A stretch of 64,000 nucleotides of DNA from CADCTB01 sp963768975. GTDB lineage: Bacteria; Actinomycetota; Acidimicrobiia; Acidimicrobiales; AC-14. Location: positions 1-64,000 of the forward strand of contig CAVYKB010000008.1 in assembly GCA_963768975.1 (NCBI GenBank). The letters run 5' to 3'. Made by a program: the position numbers and the translations under genes. This document shows positions 52,400-59,818 of the stretch, piece by piece. The notes beneath the pieces were generated by a model that was not told the DNA's origin, did not search any database, and saw nothing but the letters and a program-made list of their open reading frames with translations. Within the stretch, counting starts at the first letter, position 1; each line of letters starts with the position of its first letter.

Positions 52400-52996
52400 C
52401 TAGTTGTTCGACACCTTGGCAGTGACGGGAACGTCGCGACGGCGGGCCTGGCGGACGAAGGCCACGAAGCCGGCGCCGAACAGGGCGAGGCCGAGGGCGC
52501 CGAGGCCGACGGTCAGGGCGATGATGCCGCTGGACGACGGCGAGGATGCCACCGTGCTGCCGGCCGACGAGACCGCCGGCGTCACGACCGACTCGCCGTT
52601 GGCGCCGAGGATCTGGAAGCTGGCCCGGGCCGGCGTGCCGTAGGCGTCGACGCCCTTGTCGTTCTTCTGGGTGGCCACGATGACGTAGTAACCGGGCTGG
52701 CCCTCCGGGACGCTGAAGCTCGCCGAGATGTTGCCGGCCTTGTCCGGCTCCACCCGTGCCAGCTCGGAGCCCTCGACGCCGTTCCAGTGCAGGACGACGG
52801 GGCCCGGCGACGCCTGGCCGGCGCGGGCCACCCGGAACGAAGATCCGGTGACGGTCAGGGAGTCGCCGGCCTTGCCGGCGGTGCTCGAAAGGTTGAGCGT
52901 CGCCAGGTTGGTGCAGGCGAAGACGGCGCCGCCGGCGATGACGCTCGCCGCTGCAGCGGCGGCGAAGGTGGTTGTGACCCTCCTACGGACATTCAT
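52400..52996 (-). CDS. surface protein, paralogue of the 36950 gene product
   Basis: This 198-residue protein has a signal peptide (about 1-27), FACTNLATLNLSSTAG, a beta-sandwich-like domain (DSLTVTGSSF, PVVLHWNGVEG, ISASFSVPEGQPGYYVIVAT), GTPARASFQILG, a Ser-rich linker and a C-terminal membrane helix (about 160-182) with a basic tail. Every landmark is shared with the protein at 36950-37603, so they are paralogues separated by 15 kb. ATG 52996 is preferred to the longer frame. Two overlapping palindromes lie 50-77 nt upstream. Confidence 0.8.
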   Translation of the reverse strand: MNVRRRVTTTFAAAAAASVIAGGAVFACTNLATLNLSSTAGKAGDSLTVTGSSFRVARAGQASPGPVVLHWNGVEGSELARVEPDKAGNISASFSVPEGQPGYYVIVATQKNDKGVDAYGTPARASFQILGANGESVVTPAVSSAGSTVASSPSSSGIIALTVGLGALGLALFGAGFVAFVRQARRRDVPVTAKVSNN

Positions 52997-53046
52997 TGTG
53001 TAGTCGTACCCCTTCGAATAGGGACGGCGGGATCGCACACCCGCCT

Positions 53047-53073
53047 GACGAACATTTCGTCATACAAAGTATG
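53047..53073 (-). promoter_or_regulatory. two overlapping palindromes upstream of the surface-protein gene
   Basis: GACGAA-CAT-TTCGTC (53047-53061) and CATAC-AAA-GTATG (53061-53073) are both perfect and share one base. They lie 50-77 nt before ATG 52996, in an AT-richer patch that includes TATGAC on the minus strand. This suggests an operator over a promoter; the regulator is unknown. Confidence 0.5.
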
Positions 53074-53163
53074 GGGGCCGATCAGAGGATCATCAACGGA
53101 TGTCGCAGGATTGACACCGAACTGCAACAGCAGGCGTGACGCGCCGGCGTGACTGCGCCGGCG

Positions 53164-53574
53164 TCAGTCGATATCGAGTAGCTGCACCCTCACCGCCGGC
53201 CAGATACCCTCCACGGCCTCGACCGCCTCGACCTGCAGCTCCTCGCCGACGCGGAGTGCGGTAAGGGGCCGGGGCACAGGGTCCCAGCGGGTCTGGCCGT
53301 CGATGAGCACCTTGCGCTCGTGGGGCTCGGCCTTGAGGACGGGCGTCCAGACGATCTGCACGGCCACCGTCACGACGCCGGAATTGGTGTCGACCGAGGC
53401 CACCTGACCCTGGAACGACGTGGTTGGAACGCTCGCCGCCGGCGGCGGGACGGCCGGCGGCAGCCCGCTCGCCGTCACCTCCACCGGCTGAGCCCGCCCG
53501 CACGACACCAGGACGGCGAGCAAAAGGCCGGCGACGGCGAGCCCCCTGTACCTGGCAACTCCGACGTGGGACAT
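53164..53574 (-). CDS. small lipoprotein with OB/DUF5666-like body
   Basis: This 136-residue lipoprotein has a signal peptide ending in LLLAVLVSC (cysteine 25), a Pro/Ala linker and a beta-rich domain (SFQGQVASVDTNSGVVTVAV, KVLIDGQTRWDPV, LRVGEELQVEAVE). The motif order, a value depending on a small beta barrel, resembles DUF5666-type proteins, but the match is loose. The gene stands alone between the surface-protein gene and the ABC permease gene. Confidence 0.7.
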   Translation of the reverse strand: MSHVGVARYRGLAVAGLLLAVLVSCGRAQPVEVTASGLPPAVPPPAASVPTTSFQGQVASVDTNSGVVTVAVQIVWTPVLKAEPHERKVLIDGQTRWDPVPRPLTALRVGEELQVEAVEAVEGIWPAVRVQLLDID

Positions 53575-53638
53575 GCTGACCAGCTCCTGGCCCCTTCACT
53601 CTCACCGGGGAACGTCCCTTACCCCCCGGTTGTTCCGA

Positions 53639-54838
53639 CTACGCAGCTCCGGAAGAGGTTTCTTGGGCCCGGAGGGCCTGGCGCAGCTTGAGCTGGCCCC
53701 GGAGGTGCATGGCCCCGCCGGCGTAGACCCGGCCGGCGAGGCGCATGGCGGCCACGATCGACACGAGCACGATCGCCACGCTCACCAGCACGGCCCACGG
53801 CTCCACCTCGCCGGCGGCCACCCGGATGGGTAGGACCATGGGCGCGGAGAAGGGGATGAACGTGGCGATCTGGGCCACCTGACTGCTCGGGTCGCCGCCA
53901 GTGGTGACGGCGGCGAAGAACGAACCCATGATGACGAAGGTGAGGGGGGTGGTCGTGCTCTGCAGCTCCTCGGCCCGGCTGGCGATGGCCCCGGCCATGG
54001 CGAACAGGCAGCTGTAGAGGGCGAAGCCGAGCACGAACCAGCCGACGACCTGGGCGGCCACTCCCGGCGTTTCGGGCGGGAGGTCGACGCTGCCCGTAAC
54101 CCCGGCGGCGAGGAGCCCGATGACCACGAGCCCGACGAGCTGGACCAGGCCGACGGTACCGATCCCGACCACCTTGCCGGCCATGAGCTGGTTGGGTGGC
54201 GCTTTGGCCAGGAGCACTTCGACGACTCGCGAAGCCTTCTCCTCAACCACCCCGCTCGACACCCAGTAGCCGAAGCCGAGCAGCTGGCCGTAGAGCAGGA
54301 GGGTGCCGAAGAAGACCAGGCCCTCCTTGGTGTTGTCCTCCTGGGACTGGGGGTTGAGGGGGCTCACGGCGAGGGGCTCGGGCGCCAGGATCCGCGCCGC
54401 GGCGTCGCCCCGCACGCCGGCGCCGGCCAGCGCCGCCTCGCCGGCCACCTGGCGGTTGGCCTCTTGCACGATGAACCCGAGACGGTCGCCCAGATCCTCC
54501 TCGACGACGACCCGGCCGTCGCCCATGGCTGCGTCCAGGTCCCCCGAGGAGACCAGGCGCCGGCCCTCGTCCTCGGAGGCGAGCCGGCGGACGTCGACCT
54601 CGACGTCGTCGTCGTAGCCGGCGACGACCGGCAGGCGCTCGGCCAGCGCGTCCGACCCCGCCCCGAAGACCCCGACGTCGTAGGTGGTCGGCCCGCCGTC
54701 GCCGATGACCCCGGGAAGGATGGCCACGGCCAGGATGAAGGCCAGGCTCAGGCCGCCGGAGATGCGGAAGGCCTTGGACCGTACCCGCTCGAGGATCTCC
54801 CGGCCGGCGACCAGGCGGATCAGCTCGACGCGGCTCAC
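53639..54838 (-). CDS. ABC-2 type transporter permease
   Basis: This 399-residue permease of the NatB/ABC-2 group has one N-terminal membrane helix (about 25-45), a large extracytoplasmic domain (about 50-170) and five or six helices in the C-terminal half (LLLYGQLLGFGYWVSSGVVE, SRVVEVLLAKAPPNQLMAGK, WFVLGFALYSCLFAMAGAIA). The SRVVEVLL...P..LM.GK signature is typical. It exports an unknown substrate with the ATPase encoded upstream. Its GTG start overlaps the ATPase stop by 4 nt. Confidence 0.92.
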   Translation of the reverse strand: MSRVELIRLVAGREILERVRSKAFRISGGLSLAFILAVAILPGVIGDGGPTTYDVGVFGAGSDALAERLPVVAGYDDDVEVDVRRLASEDEGRRLVSSGDLDAAMGDGRVVVEEDLGDRLGFIVQEANRQVAGEAALAGAGVRGDAAARILAPEPLAVSPLNPQSQEDNTKEGLVFFGTLLLYGQLLGFGYWVSSGVVEEKASRVVEVLLAKAPPNQLMAGKVVGIGTVGLVQLVGLVVIGLLAAGVTGSVDLPPETPGVAAQVVGWFVLGFALYSCLFAMAGAIASRAEELQSTTTPLTFVIMGSFFAAVTTGGDPSSQVAQIATFIPFSAPMVLPIRVAAGEVEPWAVLVSVAIVLVSIVAAMRLAGRVYAGGAMHLRGQLKLRQALRAQETSSGAA

Positions 54839-55725
54839 GAGGAGATGACCTCACGGAAGAGCTCAGTGAGCGTCGGGGCCTCCCGCCGGAACGACCGCAC
54901 CCGCCCGGCGCGGCGGGCGGCGTCGAGCACCGCCTGGTCGTCGCCGCCGGGAACCATCTCCAGAACGACCTCGTCGCCGGACCGGGCGACGACCTTGGCC
55001 GCCGCCACGCCGTCGGCCCACGCCGTCCCGCCGCCGTCCATCGCCACCTTGACCTGGTCCCCGCCCCGGCTCCGGCGGACGTCGGCCACCGCGCCCGACG
55101 CCACCACCCGGCCCTGGTCGAGGATCGTGACCTCGTCGCTGAGCCGCTCGACCAGCTCGAGTTGGTGGCTCGAGAAGACGACCGCGGTCCCGGCGTCGAC
55201 CTGGCCCTCGAGCACGCCGGCCAGGTTGTCGACGCCGACGGGGTCGAGCCCGCTGAAGGGCTCGTCGAGCACCAGCAGCTCGGGCGAGGTCACCAGGGCG
55301 GCGGCCAGCTGGCACCGCTGCTGGTTGCCCAGGGACAGGCGCTCGACTGGCTCGCCGGCCCGGTCGCCGATGCCCATCGAGTGGAGGATCGCAGTGGCCG
55401 CGCGTCGAGCGTCGCCGGCGGCCATGCCCGACAGCCGGGCGAAGTAGACGATCTGGTCGAGGGCGGTCATCTTGGGATACAGCCCGCGCTCCTCGGGCAT
55501 GTAGCCGAAGCCTCTCCGGTCCCCGGCGGTCGCCGGCCGGCCCTTCCACCGCACCTCGCCGGAGTCGGCCCGGGCCAGGCCAAGCGTGATGCGCATGGTC
55601 GTCGTCTTGCCGGCGCCGTTGCGGCCGACGAAGCCGTGGATACGCCCGGCGCCGACGGTCATCGACAGGCCGTCGAGGGCGACGACGTCGCCGTAGCGCT
55701 TGGAGAGTGCGACGAGCTCAAGCAT
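54835..55725 (-). CDS. ABC transporter ATP-binding protein
   Basis: This 296-residue ATPase has Walker A GFVGRNGAGKTTTMR, Q-loop, signature VERLSLGNQQRCQLAAALV, Walker B LLVLDEPFSGLDPVG and H-loop VVFSSHQLELVERL. A C-terminal DUF4162-type domain follows (about 215-290). It is of the drug/sodium (NatA, DrrA) type and pairs with the permease gene it overlaps. The variant signature LSLGNQQR is common in this group. Confidence 0.94.
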   Translation of the reverse strand: MLELVALSKRYGDVVALDGLSMTVGAGRIHGFVGRNGAGKTTTMRITLGLARADSGEVRWKGRPATAGDRRGFGYMPEERGLYPKMTALDQIVYFARLSGMAAGDARRAATAILHSMGIGDRAGEPVERLSLGNQQRCQLAAALVTSPELLVLDEPFSGLDPVGVDNLAGVLEGQVDAGTAVVFSSHQLELVERLSDEVTILDQGRVVASGAVADVRRSRGGDQVKVAMDGGGTAWADGVAAAKVVARSGDEVVLEMVPGGDDQAVLDAARRAGRVRSFRREAPTLTELFREVISS

Positions 55726-55739
55726 GAGCTCCGACCTGC

Positions 55740-56519
55740 TTAGCAGGCTCGGAAGAGGGAGGGGTACGGGCTCATGGTCAGCCCGCTACCCGGGTGCATC
55801 TCGAAGTGGAGGTGCGGCGACGTCATCGCCGCGTCGCCGGTGTTGCCGACGTAGCCGATGACGTCGCCGGCGCCGACGTAGCCGCTGTCGCCGTAGCGGT
55901 CGAGGTGAGCGCCGTAGTAGCGGACACCGTCGTCGCCATAGAGCTGGAACGCCTTGCCGCCGCTGGGGTTGGGGTCCCATGCCAAGAGCCCGGAGACGGG
56001 CGCGACGATGGGGGTTCCGCGTGGAGCGAACAGGTCGACGCCGGCGTGGGCGGTGCTGTCCGGCCGCACGTACCCGAAGTCGTTGACGAACGAGGCCCTG
56101 GGCACCGGGCACTCGATGTCCATCGTCACCGTCTTGGCGACCGGCAGCGGACCCGACAGCACCAACACCTGGCCGGCGTAGATGGAGTTCGGGTTGCTGA
56201 TTCCGTTGAGGGCGGCCAGGTACGAAGTCGACAGGCCCTTGGCGGCGGCGATGGCGCTGAGGGTGTCGCCGTGGCGGACGCCGTAGCGCGCCGGCTCGTC
56301 GGTGCTGAGGATCTGCCCCGGGTAGATGTGGTTGGGGTCGGAGATCCCGTTGATGGCAGCCAGCCGGGAGGTGCTGATGCCCGCCCGGGCCGCAATCACG
56401 CCGAGGCTGTCCCCCGGCTCGACGACGTAGGTGTCAGCGGCGACGGCGACCGGCCACCAGATGGCGAGTGCCGCGGTTGCGGCAATGCCGGCGGCAGCGG
56501 CGAGAGCCCGGACCTGCAT
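55740..56519 (-). CDS. secreted LysM-M23 peptidoglycan endopeptidase
   Basis: This 259-residue protein has a signal peptide (about 1-28), two LysM modules (YVVEPGDSLGVIAARAGIS and YGVRHGDTLSAIAAAKGLS) and an M23 (LytM-like) zinc peptidase domain with HAGVDLFAPRGTPIVAPVSG and the closing HLHFEMHPG. All metal and catalytic residues visible are present, so it should be active and cut or sense peptide cross-bridges of the wall. ATG 56519 fits the signal peptide. It lies 14 nt before the ABC genes in the direction of transcription, so they may be cotranscribed. Confidence 0.93.
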   Translation of the reverse strand: MQVRALAAAAGIAATAALAIWWPVAVAADTYVVEPGDSLGVIAARAGISTSRLAAINGISDPNHIYPGQILSTDEPARYGVRHGDTLSAIAAAKGLSTSYLAALNGISNPNSIYAGQVLVLSGPLPVAKTVTMDIECPVPRASFVNDFGYVRPDSTAHAGVDLFAPRGTPIVAPVSGLLAWDPNPSGGKAFQLYGDDGVRYYGAHLDRYGDSGYVGAGDVIGYVGNTGDAAMTSPHLHFEMHPGSGLTMSPYPSLFRAC

Positions 56520-56588
56520 GTGCTGTTCGCTTCCTGTTCTCCCCCTTCGCCGTCGATCACTCTAGCCCCACCAGCAACATGTGCAACA

Positions 56589-57617
56589 TCAGCGGGCCAG
56601 GGTCCGAACGACGGTCTCCAGCGGGCCGCGCCGATGGTGCGCCAGCCAGGCCCGGGCGCCGGCGGCCGAGGCTACGAAGACCACCGCAGCCACCGCCATC
56701 TGGGTGGCCAGGGCCGGTCGGCCGGCGTCCAGCCAAGGGAACACCAGCGCTTCGCCGAGCAGGAGGTGGGCGAGGTAGGCGGTGAGCGCCATCTGGCCGA
56801 GCGGGACGAGCGGGCGCAGGGCTCCGGCGGCCAGCAGGCAAGCGGCGAGCACGGCCACCGCCGTCGCTGACGCCAGCACGTACCAGGCCGTCTGGTTGCT
56901 GTGGGCGGTGGCGTCGAGGAAGCCCGAGCCGCTGGCGACGAGCGGCTGGGTGGCGGCCAGGGCCACGGACCCGGCCAGCAGGGCCCACTGGGTACGCCGG
57001 CTCCGCAGCGGCAAGCGCACGACCCAGGCCCCCACCAGGACGAACCCGGCCCAGCCGACGAGCGGGTAGCCGCCGCTCCACAGGATGTTGCCGAGCACCG
57101 CCGGGACGTCGAGGAGCTCGTCGTAGGTCGACGGTTGCCCGCCGGCTCGCATGCCGAGGTCGCCGAACGGCGCCCTGAGCACCGAGGGGATCAGGAAGGC
57201 CACGCCGGCGGCCGGCAGGAGCCAGCGGGTGGGGATCAGCCGGACCAGCGGGAACAGGGCCAGGAGGATGCCGTAGTGGGGGAGGATGAGGAACACCCGG
57301 TCGACCAGGGGCCAGACCGCCAGCCCGAGGCCGAAGAGCACGAGTCCCCGGCGCACGAAGCTGGCATCCGAGGTGCCTCTGGCCGCCAGCAGGCCGGCGC
57401 CGACGCCCAGCAGCAGGCAGAACAGCGGGGCGGCCCGGCCGTCGGCGGCGTTGTCGAGGGCCTGAAGCCAGCCGGGATCATCGGACCCGGGCCGGGAGAA
57501 GGCGAAGTGGGCGAGCAGCATGCCCCCGAAGGCCAGCGCCCGGGCCGCGTCGATCCCGGTGAGGCGGGTCGTCGACGTCCGCGACGCCGTCAGCACGTCG
57601 TTCAGCGGCACCGTCAC
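56589..57617 (-). CDS. DUF418/DUF1624-like polytopic membrane protein
   Basis: This 342-residue protein has about nine to ten membrane helices. Family landmarks are RLTGIDAARALAFGGMLLAH near the N-terminus, DGRAAPLFCLLLGVGAGLLA, and LVPLGQMALTAYLAHLLLGE near the end, as in DUF418 and heparan-acetyltransferase-like proteins. The substrate is unknown. TTG 57638 or GTG 57617 could start it; GTG is chosen. It is between the M23 peptidase and ABC-F genes, all on the same strand. Confidence 0.82.
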   Translation of the reverse strand: MTVPLNDVLTASRTSTTRLTGIDAARALAFGGMLLAHFAFSRPGSDDPGWLQALDNAADGRAAPLFCLLLGVGAGLLAARGTSDASFVRRGLVLFGLGLAVWPLVDRVFLILPHYGILLALFPLVRLIPTRWLLPAAGVAFLIPSVLRAPFGDLGMRAGGQPSTYDELLDVPAVLGNILWSGGYPLVGWAGFVLVGAWVVRLPLRSRRTQWALLAGSVALAATQPLVASGSGFLDATAHSNQTAWYVLASATAVAVLAACLLAAGALRPLVPLGQMALTAYLAHLLLGEALVFPWLDAGRPALATQMAVAAVVFVASAAGARAWLAHHRRGPLETVVRTLAR

Positions 57618-57668
57618 ATCTCTACCCAACGCCGGCAACCTGAGCCCGGGCTGAGAGCGCCCTGGGAG

Positions 57669-59321
57669 TTACGCTCCCCGGCGGGCCGCCAGCGGCTCTA
57701 TCTGCGGGACCAGGTCGAGCATCTTCTCGTCGAAGGGCAACAGGCGCCCCGACGGCATGGAGATGGCGTGCTTGGGCGCCAGCTGGGTCACGAACTCGAT
57801 GTCGTGGCTGACGAGGATCACCGTGCCCTTGAAGTGCTGCAGGGCGGCCAGCACCGCTTCCCGCGACGACGGGTCCAGGTTGTTGGTGGGCTCGTCGAGG
57901 AGGAGCACGTTGGCCCGGCCGCCGACCAGGCGGGCCAGCGACAGCTTGGTCTTCTCCCCGCCGGAGAGGGTGGCGGCCTCCTGGTCGGCCACGTCGCCGA
58001 TGAGGCCGAAGTGGGCGAGGATCGACCGCAGCTCCGAGGCGCTCTGCCCGGGCGACGACGCCTCCTGCATGATGTCGAGCACGCTGAAGCCGGGGCGGAT
58101 GTCCTCGTGCTCCTGGGCGTAGAAGCCCAGGGTGACGTTGGTGCCCAGGCGCACGGTGCCGGCGTCGGGCTCGTACATGCCGGCCAGGCACCGCAGCAGG
58201 GTGGTCTTGCCGGCGCCGTTGACGCCGACGACGAGGAAGACCTCGCCCCGGCTGACGGTGAAGTCGACCTCGTTGACCACGATGTCGCTGCCGAAGGCCT
58301 TGACCAGGCCCTCGACCCGCATGACGACGTCGCCGGCCCGGACGGGGTCGGGAAATCGGACCTTCAGCTGGCGCCGGCGGACCGGCGGCAGCTTGGTGGC
58401 CTGCTGGTCGACGATGCGGGTGATGCGCTGCTCAAGGTTGCGGCGCTTGCGGGCCGCGGTGGCGTTGCCCTGGCGGAACTTGTCGGCGGTGGCCTTGAGC
58501 CGGTCGATCTCCCGCTGCGCGTTGGCCGCCTCCCGGGTGAGCGACGCCTCCCGCTCGGCCCGCTTCTTCAGGAACACGGTGTAGGTGCCCCGGTACTGCT
58601 CTAGTCGGCCCTGCTCCAGGGCGAAGACCCGGTCGATCGACTCGCTCATCAGCTCGATGTCGTGGCTGACGACCAGGGCCGCGCTGGGCGACGTGCGCAG
58701 GAAGTCCATGACGAAGAGCTTGGCCTTGGCGTCCAGGTGGTTGGTGGGCTCGTCGAGGATCAGCAGGTCGCCGCCGGCGAGGAGCAGGCGGGCCAGCTCG
58801 AGGCGCCGGCGCTGGCCGCCGGACAGGGCGCCGACGGGGAGCAGGAGGGCTTCGTCGTCGAGGTCGAGGCCCCGGGCGATGCCCTCGGCGGTGCGCTCGA
58901 TGTCGTAGCCGCCGGCGAGACGGAACTTCTCCTCCAGCTCGGTGTAGTGGTGGACGGCCGCGTCGAGGGCGTCGGGTTCCTTGGAGATCGTCGCCTTCTC
59001 GATCCCGTTCGACGCCTCGTGGACCTGCTCCTGGAGTGCATGCAGGCGGCTGCCGGCGAGCAGGTGGTCGTAGGCCAGCAGGTCGCTGACCTCGATGTGG
59101 GGTGCGGTCTCCTGGGCCAGCCAGCCCCAGGTCTCGGGGAGCCGGACCTCGCCGGCGGCCGGCGCCAGGTCGCCGGCGAGGGTCTTCAAGAGGGTGGTCT
59201 TGCCGGCGCCGTTCGGGCCGACGAGTGCCACCTTCTCGCCCTCGCCGATGCGGAAAGTGGCCTCGTCGAGGAGGACACGTGCACCTATCTCGATATGGAG
59301 GGCGGAAGCTTGGAGCGTCAT
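57669..59321 (-). CDS. ABC-F family ATPase (ribosome-associated type)
   Basis: This 550-residue protein has two ABC domains without membrane segments: Walker A LVGPNGAGKTTLLK and VVGVNGAGKTTLLRCLAG, signatures VGALSGGQRRRLELARL and ATLSGGEKTKLSLARLV, Walker B LLILDEPTNHLD and VLLLDEPTNNLDPSS. A basic, coiled linker joins them. ABC-F proteins bind ribosomes and rescue stalled translation, sometimes giving antibiotic tolerance; the subtype is not clear from the linker. ATG 59321 is the chosen start although the ribosome binding site is weak; GTG 59345 is the alternative. Confidence 0.93.
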   Translation of the reverse strand: MTLQASALHIEIGARVLLDEATFRIGEGEKVALVGPNGAGKTTLLKTLAGDLAPAAGEVRLPETWGWLAQETAPHIEVSDLLAYDHLLAGSRLHALQEQVHEASNGIEKATISKEPDALDAAVHHYTELEEKFRLAGGYDIERTAEGIARGLDLDDEALLLPVGALSGGQRRRLELARLLLAGGDLLILDEPTNHLDAKAKLFVMDFLRTSPSAALVVSHDIELMSESIDRVFALEQGRLEQYRGTYTVFLKKRAEREASLTREAANAQREIDRLKATADKFRQGNATAARKRRNLEQRITRIVDQQATKLPPVRRRQLKVRFPDPVRAGDVVMRVEGLVKAFGSDIVVNEVDFTVSRGEVFLVVGVNGAGKTTLLRCLAGMYEPDAGTVRLGTNVTLGFYAQEHEDIRPGFSVLDIMQEASSPGQSASELRSILAHFGLIGDVADQEAATLSGGEKTKLSLARLVGGRANVLLLDEPTNNLDPSSREAVLAALQHFKGTVILVSHDIEFVTQLAPKHAISMPSGRLLPFDEKMLDLVPQIEPLAARRGA

Positions 59322-59380
59322 GGGAGGGGATGGCCTTTCGTGCACTCAGTCCGGACATCCCGACCGCGGCCGCTTCTATT

Positions 59381-59794
59381 CTACGACACGGCGGGCCGAT
59401 CGATTTCCCGGGTGCAGAACGCGCACACGATGGCCGCGGCGGGCACGTTGCTCAGGCAGAAGTCGCACTCCTTGGTGGTGGACTCGACCTCGGGCTCGGT
59501 CTTGCGCCGGGCCATGAGGGCGTTCACCGGCTTCACGATGAAGAAGAACACCGCGGCGGCGATGAGGAGGAAGGCGATGATCTCGTCGATCACCGCGCCG
59601 TACCGGAACACCCCGCCGCCGATCTCGAAGTCGAGGTCGCCGAAGTTCGTCTCGCCGGGAATGGCGATCAGTGGTGTCAGGAGGCCCTTGACGATCGCCT
59701 CGACGACCTGCCCAAAGGCGGCGCCCAACACGACCGCCACCGCCAAATCGACCACGTTGCCTCGAAGGATGAAGGCCTTGAAGTCCTTGAGCAT
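59381..59794 (-). CDS. mscL: large-conductance mechanosensitive channel with zinc-ribbon tail
   Basis: This 137-residue MscL has an N-terminal amphipathic helix and TM1 (MLKDFKAFILRGNVVDLAVA, VVLGAAFGQVV), a periplasmic loop, TM2 (AFLLIAAAVFFFIVKPVNAL), and then an extension with CDFC and CAFC, two CxxC pairs 12 residues apart. That is a zinc-ribbon-like end not found in standard MscL. The channel opens on membrane tension to save cells from osmotic lysis. ATG 59794 follows GGAGGTG. It is divergent from the Rieske gene, 24 nt away. Confidence 0.93.
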   Translation of the reverse strand: MLKDFKAFILRGNVVDLAVAVVLGAAFGQVVEAIVKGLLTPLIAIPGETNFGDLDFEIGGGVFRYGAVIDEIIAFLLIAAAVFFFIVKPVNALMARRKTEPEVESTTKECDFCLSNVPAAAIVCAFCTREIDRPAVS

Positions 59795-59818
59795 TGACAC
59801 CTCCGTAGCATCCGTCCC

